Counted from the stretch's first letter, positions 1-7,609 are shown. The stretch: DNA of 17,554 nucleotides from Novosphingobium sp. (GCA_009885425.1 VFKS01000266.1:1-17554), one strand, 5' to 3'. Numbers and translations: made by a program. Notes: generated by a model not told the origin, from the sequence alone.

Positions 1-986
1 GTGATGTATCCGGCCTCTGCCAGCCCCTTGTAGGCGGCTTCGCCGGTCAGCTTGCCAGCGAGCAGCAGCATGACAAAGTTGGCCTCGCTCGGCACGGCGC
101 TGATGCCGTAGTTGCCCAGCGCTCCGATCGCGGAAACGAAGGCGCTGCGTACCTCGGCGTTATGGCGGCGTGAGTGTTCGACAAAGTCCTGATCGGCCAG
201 TGCCTCCAGCGCCATCGCCTGGGCCTCGTTGCTGATGTTGAAGGCCCCGCGCAAACGGTTCAGGATTGCAATCACTTCGGCTGATCCGGTGCCCCAGCCA
301 ACCCGCTCTCCGGCCAGGCCATAGGCCTTGGAAAAGGTCCGGGTGACCAGCACGTTGGCCTGGCTGGCCGCAAGCCCGAGCGAGCCGTCATCAGCTGCCG
401 GATCAACATATTCGGCATAGGCTTGATCAAGCACCAGCAGCACGTCGCCGGGCAGGCCCGCATGAAGCCGGGCAATTTCGGATCCCGGCAGATAGGTTCC
501 GGTCGGATTGTTCGGATTGGCGACAATCACCACCCGGGTACGGGGCGTGACCGCGGCCAGCATGGCGTCGACATCGGTGCCATAATCGTGCGCGGGCGCC
601 TCGACCGGCTCAGCCCCGCAGCGCCGCGCAACAATGTCATAGAGCGAGAACGAAAACTGCGAGAACAGCACTTCGTCGCCCGGCCCGGCATAGCCGCTGG
701 TGGCCAGATAAAGCAGCTCGCCCGAACCCGATCCCATAATGATCCGGGCCGGATCGATATTGTGGAATGCGCCAAGGGCTTCCCGCAGCGCAATGCTATC
801 GCCATCAGGATAAAGCGATGGATGAACCGCCGCCGTGCGCGCCGCCAGCGCCTGCGGACTGCAACCCAGCGGGTTCTCATTGGCCGACAGCTTGACCAGC
901 GGACGCCCGTCCGCAGCGGCGCTTTTGCCGGGGACATAGGCGTGGATTCCAGCGATCCACGGTTTGGGGACAGGGCCATTGTTCAT
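1..986 (-). CDS. hisC: Histidinol-phosphate aminotransferase-type PLP enzyme (3' end outside window)
   Basis: Reading the minus strand from ATG at 986 gives an open frame to the left edge (about 328 residues, C-terminus missing). It is a fold-type I PLP aminotransferase of the HisC family, which converts histidinol phosphate/imidazole-acetol phosphate using glutamate/2-oxoglutarate in histidine synthesis; some members also act on aromatic amino acids. Visible are the N-terminal [13 protein letters not shown], the substrate motif LSANENP, the cofactor-binding LDQAYAEY, and the PLP lysine motif [12 protein letters not shown] (Lys about residue 220). AAGGG lies 10 nt upstream of the ATG, supporting this start. 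It is divergent from metX with only 67 bp between the starts, so the promoters must be compact or overlapping. Substrate specificity within the family cannot be told from the sequence alone. Confidence 0.9.
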   Translation of the reverse strand, partial: MNNGPVPKPWIAGIHAYVPGKSAAADGRPLVKLSANENPLGCSPQALAARTAAVHPSLYPDGDSIALREALGAFHNIDPARIIMGSGSGELLYLATSGYAGPGDEVLFSQFSFSLYDIVARRCGAEPVEAPAHDYGTDVDAMLAAVTPRTRVVIVANPNNPTGTYLPGSEIARLHAGLPGDVLLVLDQAYAEYVDPAADDGSLGLAASQANVLVTRTFSKAYGLAGERVGWGTGSAEVIAILNRLRGAFNISNEAQAMALEALADQDFVEHSRRHNAEVRSAFVSAIGALGNYGISAVPSEANFVMLLLAGKLTGEAAYKGLAEAGYI

Positions 987-1053
987 CGCGCGCTGGCCCT
1001 TAGCAGTCTTGCCGGGAATTGACAGCCCGTTCCGCCTCGCCCAAGCGGCAATC

Positions 1054-2160
1054 ATGAACGGGAACGCGCTCAATCTGGTCAATCAAACGCTGGTGCTGCC
1101 CGGTGCGCTGCCGCTGGATGGCGGGCAAAGCCTGCCCCGGGTCGAGGTTGCCTATGAGACAATCGGCACGCTCAATGCAGACAAAAGCAACGTGATCCTG
1201 CTGTTCCATGCGCTGACAATGGATCAGCATGTGGTCAGCACCCACCCGCGCACCGGCAAACCGGGCTGGTGGAGCAAGTCGGTCGGGCCGGGCAAAGTGA
1301 TCGACACGGATCGTTACTACGTGATCTGCGCCAACGTATTGGGCGGCTGCATGGGCTCAACCGGTCCGGCCAGTCTGGCGGACGATGGCAAGCCTTGGGG
1401 AATGCGGTTCCCGGTAATCACCATCCGCGACATGGTTCGCGCGCAGGTCGCGCTGCTTGACGCGATGGGGATTGCACAGCTCCACGCGGTGATCGGCGGA
1501 TCGATGGGGGGCATGCAGGCGCTGTCATTTGCCGCCAACTGGCCGCAGCGGACCCGCGCTGTGCTGGTGATCGCCTCAACCGCCCGGCATTCAGCCCAGA
1601 ACATCGCCTTTCACGAAGTGGGGCGGCAGGCGATCATGGCCGATCCCAAGTGGCAGGACGGGGACTATCCGGCGGGCAAGGGACCGGACGATGGCCTCGC
1701 CGTCGCGCGGATGGCGGCGCATATCACCTATCTGTCCGAGGCCGGGCTGACCGAAAAGTTCGGGCGGCGGTTGCAGGACCGGGTTGAGAAGACCTTTGGC
1801 TTTGACGCCGATTTTCAGGTCGAAAGCTACCTGCGCCACCAGGGCCTAAGCTTTACCGACCGGTTCGATGCCAATTCCTACCTCTATATCACCCGGGCAA
1901 TGGACTATTTCGATCTGGCCGAGGAGCACGGCGGTAAGCTGGCAGAAGCCTTCGCCGGAGCGAAAGCGCGGTTCTGTTTGATCAGCTTTGATACCGATTG
2001 GCTATACCCCACCACCGAAAGCCGGATCATCGCCCACGCGCTCAACGCGGCTGGCGCGCCAGTCAGCTTTGTCGAACTATCCGCGCCGTTCGGGCATGAC
2101 AGCTTTCTGCTCGACGTGCCTGCGCAGGACCGGGTTATTGCGGGGTTCCTGAACCAATGA
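1054..2160 (+). CDS. metX: Homoserine O-acyltransferase MetX
   Basis: An alpha/beta-hydrolase-fold acyltransferase of 368 residues that activates the homoserine hydroxyl with an acetyl or succinyl group from the CoA ester, the committed step of methionine synthesis in the cytoplasm. Seen: N-terminal [20 protein letters not shown] typical of MetX, the oxyanion-region [13 protein letters not shown], the nucleophile elbow [11 protein letters not shown] (Ser150), Asp315 in FDTDWLYP and His348 in FGHDSFLLD, completing a Ser-Asp-His triad. ATG 1054 is chosen because family homology begins there; the open frame extends upstream only to a TTG at 964 inside hisC. The ribosome site is weak. The 3' end overlaps metW by 4 nt (ATGA), so translation is probably coupled. 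Acetyl versus succinyl specificity varies inside this family and is not decided here. Confidence 0.95.
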   Translation: MNGNALNLVNQTLVLPGALPLDGGQSLPRVEVAYETIGTLNADKSNVILLFHALTMDQHVVSTHPRTGKPGWWSKSVGPGKVIDTDRYYVICANVLGGCMGSTGPASLADDGKPWGMRFPVITIRDMVRAQVALLDAMGIAQLHAVIGGSMGGMQALSFAANWPQRTRAVLVIASTARHSAQNIAFHEVGRQAIMADPKWQDGDYPAGKGPDDGLAVARMAAHITYLSEAGLTEKFGRRLQDRVEKTFGFDADFQVESYLRHQGLSFTDRFDANSYLYITRAMDYFDLAEEHGGKLAEAFAGAKARFCLISFDTDWLYPTTESRIIAHALNAAGAPVSFVELSAPFGHDSFLLDVPAQDRVIAGFLNQ

Positions 2161-2747
2161 ACGCGCTGCGCCCAGATCTCGCGATTATTGCCGCCAATGT
2201 CGCTCCGGGCAGCCGGGTGCTCGATATCGGTTGCGGTGATGGCGCGCTGATGGCGGCGCTGCGCGACGACAGCGGAGTGGACGCGCGCGGGATGGAGCTT
2301 GATCCCCACGGCGTGGCACAGTGCGTCGCGCGCGGGCTGTCGGTGATGCAGGGCGATGCCGATACCGACCTTGCCGACTATCCCGATGCGGCTTTCGATT
2401 ACGCAGTTCTCAGCCAGACTTTGCAGACCACCAAACGGCCCGATCTGGTGATGGACGAACTGATGCGGGTCGGGCGCAAGGCGTTTGTCTCGTTCCCCAA
2501 CTTTGCCCACTGGAAAGTGCGGGCCAGCCTGCTGTGGAACGGTCGGATGCCGGTTACCCGGCTGCTGCCGATTGCCTGGTACGAAACCCCCAATATCCAC
2601 CACGTAACCGTTCGCGATTTCCGCGAGCTGGTGGCTGACAAAGGCTACCGGGTCGAGGGGCAGTGGTTCCTGTCGGGTGACAAGCTGGCCAATCCGGCGC
2701 TGGCCGCCTGGCGCGCTGAACACGCGGTGTTTTTGCTGTCACGTTGA
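2157..2747 (+). CDS. metW: Methionine biosynthesis protein MetW
   Basis: A 196-residue class I methyltransferase-fold protein. The SAM-binding loop [15 protein letters not shown] (residues 21-35) and the family-typical [12 protein letters not shown] and SFPNFAHWK are present. MetW is found paired with MetX in many proteobacteria and is needed with it for homoserine acylation in pseudomonads; its biochemical role is still less clear than that of MetX. The start ATG at 2157 overlaps the metX stop codon by 4 nt, the usual arrangement of this pair. A long hairpin follows 20 bp after the stop. Confidence 0.93.
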   Translation: MNALRPDLAIIAANVAPGSRVLDIGCGDGALMAALRDDSGVDARGMELDPHGVAQCVARGLSVMQGDADTDLADYPDAAFDYAVLSQTLQTTKRPDLVMDELMRVGRKAFVSFPNFAHWKVRASLLWNGRMPVTRLLPIAWYETPNIHHVTVRDFRELVADKGYRVEGQWFLSGDKLANPALAAWRAEHAVFLLSR

Positions 2748-2767
2748 GCCAGAGATAGCTCCAGCGC

Positions 2768-2828
2768 CATCGGCCCTTCCGGCACCCGATCGCGCGGTAC
2801 AGCGCGGCCGGTGCCGTTAGGGCCGATG
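2768..2828. terminator. Three-tier hairpin between convergent metW and VOC genes
   Basis: An outer 9-bp stem CATCGGCCC (2768-2776)/GGGCCGATG (2820-2828), a 3-nt symmetric internal loop, a 7-bp stem CGGCACC (2780-2786)/GGTGCCG (2810-2816), and an apical 5-bp stem CGCGC (2791-2795)/GCGCG (2802-2806). All stems are perfect. It sits exactly between two convergent genes, so a bidirectional terminator or transcript-end protector is the natural reading. It lacks a clear U-tract on either side, so intrinsic termination is not certain. Confidence 0.7.
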
Positions 2829-2841
2829 GATGCCGGATTGC

Positions 2842-3222
2842 TTATCCCATGCGGTGAAGCGCGCAGAGCTTGTTGCCGTCGGGATCACGCAGGTAGGCGA
2901 GATAGAGTTCGCCAAAACCGCCAGCGCGGACGCCCGGTGGATCTTCGATCGCGGTGCCGCCAGCGGCAATGCCAGCGGCGTGCCAGGAATCGGCCTGCGC
3001 CGGGTTTTCCATCGCAAAACCAATCGTCCCGCCATTTGCCGGGGTGGCTGGTTCACCATTGATCGGCGGTGTCACCAAGAACAGTCCGCCGCCGTGCATG
3101 TAGATCAGGCGGCCCTTGTCATCCTGAATCCCCTCTTTGCCGCCAATCGCCTTGAATGTGGCATCATAAAAGGCCTTCGATTTGGCGACGTCATTCGTCC
3201 CCACCATATTGTGGCTGTACAC
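2842..3222 (-). CDS. VOC (glyoxalase/bleomycin-resistance fold) family protein
   Basis: A 126-residue single-unit vicinal-oxygen-chelate protein. The beta-alpha-beta-beta-beta modules are recognisable: VYSHNMVGTNDVAKSKAFYD at the N-terminus, GGLFLVTPP, GTIGFAMENPAQADSWHAAG, and the C-terminal ELYLAYLRDPDGNKLCALHR, the classic RDPDGN...E/H ending. The start is the GTG at 3222, because AGGAG lies 7 nt upstream and homology begins at YSHNMVG; a longer in-frame start at 3297 would add a basic tail without a ribosome site. Members range from lyases and dioxygenases to resistance and binding proteins; no substrate can be assigned. Confidence 0.85.
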   Translation of the reverse strand: MYSHNMVGTNDVAKSKAFYDATFKAIGGKEGIQDDKGRLIYMHGGGLFLVTPPINGEPATPANGGTIGFAMENPAQADSWHAAGIAAGGTAIEDPPGVRAGGFGELYLAYLRDPDGNKLCALHRMG

Positions 3223-3338
3223 AGCGCCTCTCCTCTTTCGGTTGCGATTCGCCACGTTTATCGCTTCCCAGCCGGTGGTCAATCGCGCTGTGATCAAGGA
3301 CAGTTGCGGTTCAGGAATTGGCCGCTAGGTCTGCTGGT

Positions 3339-3746
3339 ATGAACCGCACCCTTCTGGCCGCCGCCGCGGCGCTCGCTTTTTTGAACCCGCTTTCCGCCAT
3401 GGCCCAGAGCCAAGGCCAGGCGGCGGCTTTGCCCGATCTCGACGCGCAGGTGCGCTGTGCCGCGCTGTTCGCGCTGATCGCAGCCGAGCAGAAAAGCAAA
3501 GTGCCAGGCGCCGACCGCTTTCCGCCGCTGAACGAACTGGGCCGGAACTTCTTTGTTGCTACCGGGCTGCGGCTGATCGAAGAACGCAAGATGCCGCCCG
3601 AGCAGATGCAGTCCTTCTACATGGCGCAGATCGCAGTGATCCGGTCCGACCATGGCAAGGCTGCCGATCCGGCGCGCGTGGTTGATGCGGAAATGGTGGG
3701 CTGTCTGAAGATGGCCGAATCGGTCCCGCCACCACCCCCGGCATAA
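3339..3746 (+). CDS. Small exported protein of unknown function
   Basis: A 135-residue protein beginning with a convincing Sec signal peptide (MNRTLLAAAAALAFLNPLSAMAQ, cleavage after AMA). The mature part has two cysteines (VRCAALF and VGCLKMA), which might pair in the periplasm, a mostly helical look, and a proline-rich tail PPPPPA. AGGT 8 nt before the ATG is a weak ribosome site; an upstream TTG in frame (3318) is less likely because it would precede the signal peptide. It is divergent from the VOC gene. I do not recognise the family and assign no function. Confidence 0.65.
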   Translation: MNRTLLAAAAALAFLNPLSAMAQSQGQAAALPDLDAQVRCAALFALIAAEQKSKVPGADRFPPLNELGRNFFVATGLRLIEERKMPPEQMQSFYMAQIAVIRSDHGKAADPARVVDAEMVGCLKMAESVPPPPPA

Positions 3747-3953
3747 CCGCCGACTGACCGATCCATGCAGCCCAGCGCCCGCGCTGACCGTTTAGCCGCC
3801 GGCCTGCGTCCGGCTTGCGCACAGGTTGAATTTGCCGGTGTGCTGGAAGATGCGGCGCCCCAAGGGCAGCGGAACGCCAAGGACCATGCCCGCAAGATGG
3901 ATAACGCCAACTAGGTCTAGTCGCGGGCGCTTTCGCAGCCTACCACGGCTGGC

Positions 3954-4832
3954 ATGCTGAAACCTGCCCGCCACGCGATTATCGATATCGGTTCGAATTC
4001 GATTCGCTTGGTCGTGTTCAGCGGCAGCAAGCGCAAGCCCAAAGTGCTTTATGATGACAAGTTGATCGCCGGGCTTGGCCGGGGCGTGGTCGCGCGCGGC
4101 AGCCTGGACCAGCGCAGTATGAGCCTGGCGCTGGGCGCGCTCAAGCGCTTCACCGCGCTGCTCAAGCTGGTTGGGCCGCAGAGCCTGCAAGTTGTGGCGA
4201 CCGCCGCGGTCCGCGATGCTGCCAATGGGGCGCAGTTTCTGGAGCAGGTCCGTGCGCTGGGTCTTCCGGCGCGGCTGCTTTCGGGCGAGGAAGAGGCGCA
4301 GGCGGCGGCCTGGGGCGTGGTCGCCTCGCATCCCGCAGCGCACGGACTCGTCGCCGACCTTGGTGGGGGCAGCCTCGAACTGGCGCGGATCGCCGATGAC
4401 AGAGTGTTCGAATGTGCCTCGTTCCCGCTCGGGATCTTGCCGATTGCGGCGATCCGGGCCGGCGGGCGTGGGCAATTGCGTGGGGCGATAACGGCTGCGC
4501 TGGATCCTCTAGATTGGCTGAAGGCGGTCCGGGGGGATCAACTGTTGCTGGTCGGCGGCGCCTGGCGCGCGCTTGACAAGGTACGGGTCCAGCTGTTCGG
4601 CGGCGAGCTGGGCGCTGCCTTTCCCGCAGCAGACGCGCGCCAGCTCAAGGCAGCCATGCGCGAACTGGGCCCGCGCCGTCTCGCGGCGATGCCGGGGATC
4701 AGCTCGGCCCGGGCCGCGCAGCTCGGCCATGCCTCGGCTATGCTATGGGCGCTGGTGGCAGAGATCGGCCCGCGCGAAGTGATCGTATCGAACGCAGGCC
4801 TGCGCGAAGGGCTGCTGTTCAAGGGGCACTAG
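3954..4832 (+). CDS. ppx: Short Ppx/GppA-family phosphatase (ASKHA fold), probably C-terminally shortened
   Basis: A 292-residue member of the exopolyphosphatase / pppGpp phosphohydrolase family (actin-like ATPase fold). Motifs in order: phosphate-binding IDIGSNSIRLVV (residues 10-21), ATAAVRDAANG (82-92), the catalytic-glutamate motif SGEEEA (110-115), DLGGGSLEL (135-143), then VGGAWRAL and the closing VSNAGLREGLLF. Family proteins normally continue after LREGLL with an additional helical region; here the frame stops four residues later. The TAG stop is made by the first bases of an inverted-repeat element, so the natural 3' end may have been lost. It is also compact after VGGAWRAL. All core catalytic motifs are intact, so activity on polyphosphate or pppGpp is possible; which substrate is used cannot be told. 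No ppk lies beside it in the window. Confidence 0.85.
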   Translation: MLKPARHAIIDIGSNSIRLVVFSGSKRKPKVLYDDKLIAGLGRGVVARGSLDQRSMSLALGALKRFTALLKLVGPQSLQVVATAAVRDAANGAQFLEQVRALGLPARLLSGEEEAQAAAWGVVASHPAAHGLVADLGGGSLELARIADDRVFECASFPLGILPIAAIRAGGRGQLRGAITAALDPLDWLKAVRGDQLLLVGGAWRALDKVRVQLFGGELGAAFPAADARQLKAAMRELGPRRLAAMPGISSARAAQLGHASAMLWALVAEIGPREVIVSNAGLREGLLFKGH

Positions 4833-5100
4833 ACCCTGTTTCAGTCAGGTGGAAGCACCGGCACGGAGTCGAATTTGGCTCAGCGGGAGGCGCGAGGAGG
4901 GAGCTCTGCCATAGCATAGTGACCGACGAGCAACGCTGCGCTGGGCCAAATTCGGCCCGCCCCTGCGGGGTCGTGTCAGAAAGCCCGCTGGACGGCGTCG
5001 CGTGACTTGCACGGGTTCCCGACCCGCACTGCGCCACGCTCCTTGCCAGCGGGCTTTCTGACACGATGACGATGCTTCCACCTGACTGAAACAGGGTCTA
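4830..5100. mobile_element. 271-bp MITE-like element with 28-bp perfect terminal inverted repeats
   Basis: The left end 4830-4857 (begins TAGACCCTGTTTCAG) is the exact reverse complement of 5073-5100, 28 of 28 bases. Inside are a second inverted repeat (4971-4991 with 5046-5066, 21/21) and a third (4870-4885 with 4939-4954, 15/16), so much of the element folds back on itself. No open frame inside looks like a protein. The ends can be read as TA + GACCCTG... with a TA on the far side, consistent with a 2-bp TA target duplication as used by IS630/Tc1-mariner-type transposases, which would make this a non-autonomous derivative; that assignment is inference. It fills the ppx-fzlA gap and supplies the ppx stop codon. 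It might also be a fixed structured intergenic repeat family. Confidence 0.8.
4971..5066. repeat. Inner 21-bp inverted repeat of the MITE-like element
   Basis: 4971-4991 (TCGTGTCAGAAAGCCC...) and 5046-5066 are perfect reverse complements, separated by 54 nt that hold a further small hairpin (CGGGT ... ACCCG around 5012-5025). On RNA this would make a long stem-loop downstream of ppx and could act as a terminator or mRNA stabiliser. Confidence 0.85.
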
Positions 5101-5168
5101 AAAGTTTTCCACCTGAATTAGCACCTGATCTGCCTCGCTATGGGTGGACGTGCGAATCACGCTCCGGC

Positions 5169-5852
5169 ATGGCAACGGCGATGTGGCAGCTTTACCAATT
5201 CCCGTTGTGCCCGTTCAGCCGCAAGGTTCGCCTGCTGATGAGCGAGAAGGGCATCGGCTACGAATTGTGGCGCGAGAACCCGTGGGAGGGCCGCGACGAG
5301 TTTCTCGCGCTCAACCCGGCCGGGCGCACGCCGGTACTGCATGAGAGCGAGAAGGGCCTGACCTTAGTCGATAGCCGGGCGATTTGCGAATATTTCGAAG
5401 AGACAGTCGACAAGAATCCGATGATCAACGGGACCGCGACAACCCGCGCCGAGATCCGGCGGCTGGTCGCGCTGTTTGACGAGAACTTCTATGGCGATGT
5501 CACCGCGCCGATGCTGCACGAACGGATGAAGAAGCGGCTGATCTATCGCCAGTCGCCGGATTCGCGCGTGCTGCGCGAGGCGATGAAGCTGGCGCATGAG
5601 CATCTGTATTACATCGACCACCTGATCGATCACCGCCCCTGGCTGGCGGGTACGACGATGAGCATGGCCGATCTGGCCGCCGCGGCGCAGATCTCGGTGG
5701 CGGACTACCTCGGCGCGCTCGACTGGACCGGGCATGAGCAATCGGCGGGCTGGTATGCGGTATTCAAGAGCCGCCCCAGCTTTCGGCCCTTGCTGGCCGA
5801 ACGGATGGAAGTGATCCAGCCGCCCAGCCACTACGCCGATGTGAACGCCTAA
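5169..5852 (+). CDS. fzlA: FzlA-like glutathione S-transferase-family protein
   Basis: A 227-residue GST-fold protein. The N-terminal thioredoxin-like domain starts WQLYQFPLCPFSRKVRLL (Cys14, Ser17 in the active-site-like loop) and continues ENPWEGRDEFLALNPAGRTPVL and DSRAICEYFEE; the all-helical C-terminal domain has PWLAGTTMSMADLAAAAQIS and ends SRPSFRPLLAERMEVIQPPSHY. This pattern, including the PPxHY tail, matches the alphaproteobacterial FzlA group, which in Caulobacter binds FtsZ and is needed for constriction and septal wall synthesis rather than for glutathione chemistry. ATG 5169 or ATG 5181 (MWQLYQF, where homologues usually begin) are both possible, neither with a clear ribosome site. 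An ordinary GST role cannot be excluded. Its stop overlaps the stop of the convergent neighbour. Confidence 0.8.
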   Translation: MATAMWQLYQFPLCPFSRKVRLLMSEKGIGYELWRENPWEGRDEFLALNPAGRTPVLHESEKGLTLVDSRAICEYFEETVDKNPMINGTATTRAEIRRLVALFDENFYGDVTAPMLHERMKKRLIYRQSPDSRVLREAMKLAHEHLYYIDHLIDHRPWLAGTTMSMADLAAAAQISVADYLGALDWTGHEQSAGWYAVFKSRPSFRPLLAERMEVIQPPSHYADVNA

Positions 5853-6505
5853 CGCTGATAAGCGATCAGATCGCTGAGCAGCTTGCCAAAGCTGGTGGTC
5901 AGCTCGGCCTCGGCATTGTGCAGGATCCGGCACTTGCGGACCAGCACGCGCTCGTCGCCCAGCGGCAGATGCTGGAACACGTTCCAATGGTCATCGCCGG
6001 TATCGAAATCGGCCAGCACCGGCAGCGGCAGCGCGCGCGCCGCGTCGAGCCCGACGATCTCGCTGGCCTGTTCGCGCCGGGTCATCGGTTCCAGATCGAC
6101 CAGCCTGGCGACCGAGCAGCTGTCACCCGGCCAGCCGAGATGATCACCATCCTGTTCCAGCGCGCCGTGGCTCAGCGCCAGACAATCGGGTGAGAGTAAG
6201 CCTTGCAGTTCAAGCCACAACTGGACCGGATCAAGCAGCAGCACTTCATCGTCGTGCTGCCGGGCGCCGCCGGCCTGGCGGATAAAGTAGCCCGGCCAGC
6301 GCATCACCACGAACGGTGCAACCAGATCGAGCGCTGCGGGCGACAATGACGCCGCGACCACCGGCTCTGGCACTTCGCCGCCGATCGTCCTGTCAGCAGA
6401 CAGCAGCAGCACCGATATCCCCGGATCGCGCCCCAGCAAGTGCACGGCAAGCAGACCGGGGAGCAGCCCATGGCCGTGGATGGCAAGTTCGCAGCGGTGC
6501 ATCAT
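5849..6505 (-). CDS. Short, degenerate lycopene-cyclase (CrtY)-like protein
   Basis: 218 residues resembling the first part and middle of the CrtY-type lycopene beta-cyclase flavoprotein family: an N-terminal beta-alpha-beta start CELAIHGHGLLPGLLAVHLL, where the dinucleotide glycines are only partly kept (GHGLLPG, residues 11-17), LLSADRTIGGEV, APFVVMRWPGYFIR in place of the family's WPxYxVRFP, and LPVLADFDTGDDHWNVFQHL followed by ERVLVRKCRI where functional cyclases have LPF...LLVEDT. Full CrtY proteins are about 380-390 residues, so the second half of the flavin fold is absent and catalysis is unlikely. The frame is clean and the start (paired ATGs at 6505/6502) is unambiguous, so it may be a maintained diverged protein rather than a pseudogene. 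No other carotenoid gene lies in the window. Confidence 0.6.
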   Translation of the reverse strand: MMHRCELAIHGHGLLPGLLAVHLLGRDPGISVLLLSADRTIGGEVPEPVVAASLSPAALDLVAPFVVMRWPGYFIRQAGGARQHDDEVLLLDPVQLWLELQGLLSPDCLALSHGALEQDGDHLGWPGDSCSVARLVDLEPMTRREQASEIVGLDAARALPLPVLADFDTGDDHWNVFQHLPLGDERVLVRKCRILHNAEAELTTSFGKLLSDLIAYQR

Positions 6506-6573
6506 GCCACGCTCCCACAGGCTTGATGTCGGGGCAAGGCGAAACCATTTCGGGCCGATCTTGAAGCGCGAGC

Positions 6574-6661
6574 GCCGAGCGTTGCCGAGTCGTTTTCGAT
6601 TCTCTGCCGAGTCGCGGAAAAACTGTGACGGAAATGTCCAATTAACCAGCGAAATTAACCA
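6574..6661. repeat. Short direct repeats with helical phasing
   Basis: GCCGAG occurs at 6574, 6584 and 6606 (offsets 10 and 22 bp, close to one and two helical turns); the last two copies are extended to the identical 10-mer TGCCGAGTCG (6583-6592 and 6605-6614). A second pair, AATTAACCA, occurs at 6640-6648 and 6653-6661 (offset 13). Such arrays upstream of a long operon are plausible activator or repressor sites. The protein that would bind is unknown. Confidence 0.5.
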
Positions 6662-6813
6662 ATTCCATCAAATACGATGGTGTCTTGGAGTGACCTTTTT
6701 GGGTAATTTTTTATCTCTAAAATCCAATGGTATGGACAGCAAAATTGAACGGAATCGACGGCTTGTGATTGTTAACAAAAGGGCCGCGCAAGAATCTTCT
6801 TTGCATCCCCCCC

Positions 6814-6845
6814 TGTCGTTGCGTTAACTTGGCCTCGCAACGACA
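6814..6845. promoter_or_regulatory. 10-bp inverted repeat (operator or 5' UTR hairpin)
   Basis: TGTCGTTGCG (6814-6823) and CGCAACGACA (6836-6845) are perfect reverse complements around a 12-nt centre TTAACTTGGCCT. It lies 111 bp before the first pilin start. It could be a protein-binding dyad or a hairpin in the leader transcript; the half-site spacing is wider than a classical Crp/Fnr box. Confidence 0.55.
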
Positions 6846-6955
6846 AGCGCCTTGAGAACAAAATCTCGGACAGCTTGCGCAATAGGGCCGCCCGAAAAGT
6901 TTTAATGCAGACCGCCCGGAATCCCCCGGCAGGTCCTGCGGTGTGGAGTTTGGTG

Positions 6956-7609
6956 ATGTTGCTTGGTCGAAACAGCGCAAAATGGCTGGTGCGGAGTGCG
7001 GTAACCGCATTTGCGCTGACCTTGGCGCATCCGGCGATGGCCCAGTCGGCCACGATCACCGCCTATTTCCGCGACCCTGCGCTGACCGGTTATGTCTATC
7101 CCGGCCCGGCGAACGCCATATTCCAGATCCCGGTTACTGCTTCGGTAGGCGGCACCTGTGGCTTTGCGACGGGCCAAGCGCCCAATGCGACGCTGTTTCA
7201 CGCCAATATCGATACGACCGGCTGGTCTGATCAGGTGCCGTTCACGGCAGAATGCACCGCCCCCTGGCGGATTGCGGTCTCGTCGCAGAACGGCGCGCTG
7301 AAGAACAGTGGCGCGGCCGCCACCGGCTATCAGAACAGAGCGCCGTACACCGTGTCGCTCAACGTCGCTTCGGACAGCGGTACGGTCAGCGCAGCATGCC
7401 CGGTGGCTGAAATCGATCAAGCGGTTGGCAGTTCGCCGTGCTCGTTCAAGGGCACCGCAGCGCCGACCACCGGCCTTGTGATCCCGCGTTCGTTCGGGTT
7501 GAGCGGGTCCTACATCCAGGTTGCGGCACCGGCCTATTCCGGTCCCGACGTGCTCATTTCAGGCACTTACAACGACACCCTGATCGTGACGATTTCACCG
7601 GCTTCCTAG
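6956..7609 (+). CDS. Pilin-like subunit 1 (exported, first gene of pilus operon)
   Basis: 217 residues with a signal peptide cleaved after HPAMA (residue 29). Start ATG 6956 is fixed by GGAG 7 nt upstream; longer in-frame starts would put a non-signal segment before the signal peptide. The mature part has Cys68 and Cys100, likely a disulphide, the motif CTAPWRIAVSSQNGAL (close to the CNxPxxVxxxSxNGGL signature of spore-coat-U/pilin-type subunits), GYQNRAPYTVSL, a second cysteine pair (AACPVAE, SSPCSF), and a C-terminal strand GTYNDTLIVTIS. It is longer than the other subunits and lacks their TGTVxVxGxV N-terminal strand. It is likely a minor or specialised subunit. Its TAG stop sits inside a 20-bp palindrome. 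Confidence 0.8.
   Translation: MLLGRNSAKWLVRSAVTAFALTLAHPAMAQSATITAYFRDPALTGYVYPGPANAIFQIPVTASVGGTCGFATGQAPNATLFHANIDTTGWSDQVPFTAECTAPWRIAVSSQNGALKNSGAAATGYQNRAPYTVSLNVASDSGTVSAACPVAEIDQAVGSSPCSFKGTAAPTTGLVIPRSFGLSGSYIQVAAPAYSGPDVLISGTYNDTLIVTISPAS

Larger units (their letters stand above)
6506..6955 (+). promoter_or_regulatory. Leader/promoter region of the pilus operon
   Basis: 450 bp without a convincing gene between the divergent crtY-like gene and the first pilin gene. From about 6610 to 6780 the sequence is clearly richer in A+T than its surroundings, with runs such as CCTTTTTGGG and AATTTTTTAT, as expected for promoters. It holds direct repeats, a CCATC/GATGG mini-hairpin (6665-6680), the palindrome TTGTTAACAA (6769-6778) and a 10-bp dyad (6814-6845). 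TTGGAG at 6685 with TTTTTA 17 bp downstream is one possible sigma-70-like promoter; this is not certain. Confidence 0.55.

Noticed and set aside
987..1053. Possible SAM-II riboswitch upstream of metX
   Set aside because: SAM-II is common before metX-type genes in alphaproteobacteria, but the 67-bp gap shows none of its conserved blocks or pseudoknot, only weak 4-bp stems.
1905..2723. 272-codon open frame on the minus strand
   Set aside because: Antisense to the end of metX and all of metW, both of which have clear family motifs.
3765..3914. 49-codon plus-strand frame in the gap before ppx
   Set aside because: No ribosome binding site, no motif, and too short to support as a gene; the 207-bp gap is left as unassigned.
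3792..4475. 227-codon minus-strand frame over the start of ppx
   Set aside because: Mostly antisense to intact Ppx motifs. The part outside ppx (LAGMVLGVPLPLGRR) looked somewhat protein-like but has no start, ribosome site or recognisable family.
4830..5100. Open frames inside the MITE-like element
   Set aside because: The frames are short and run through the inverted repeats on both strands; none has a ribosome site or protein-like composition.
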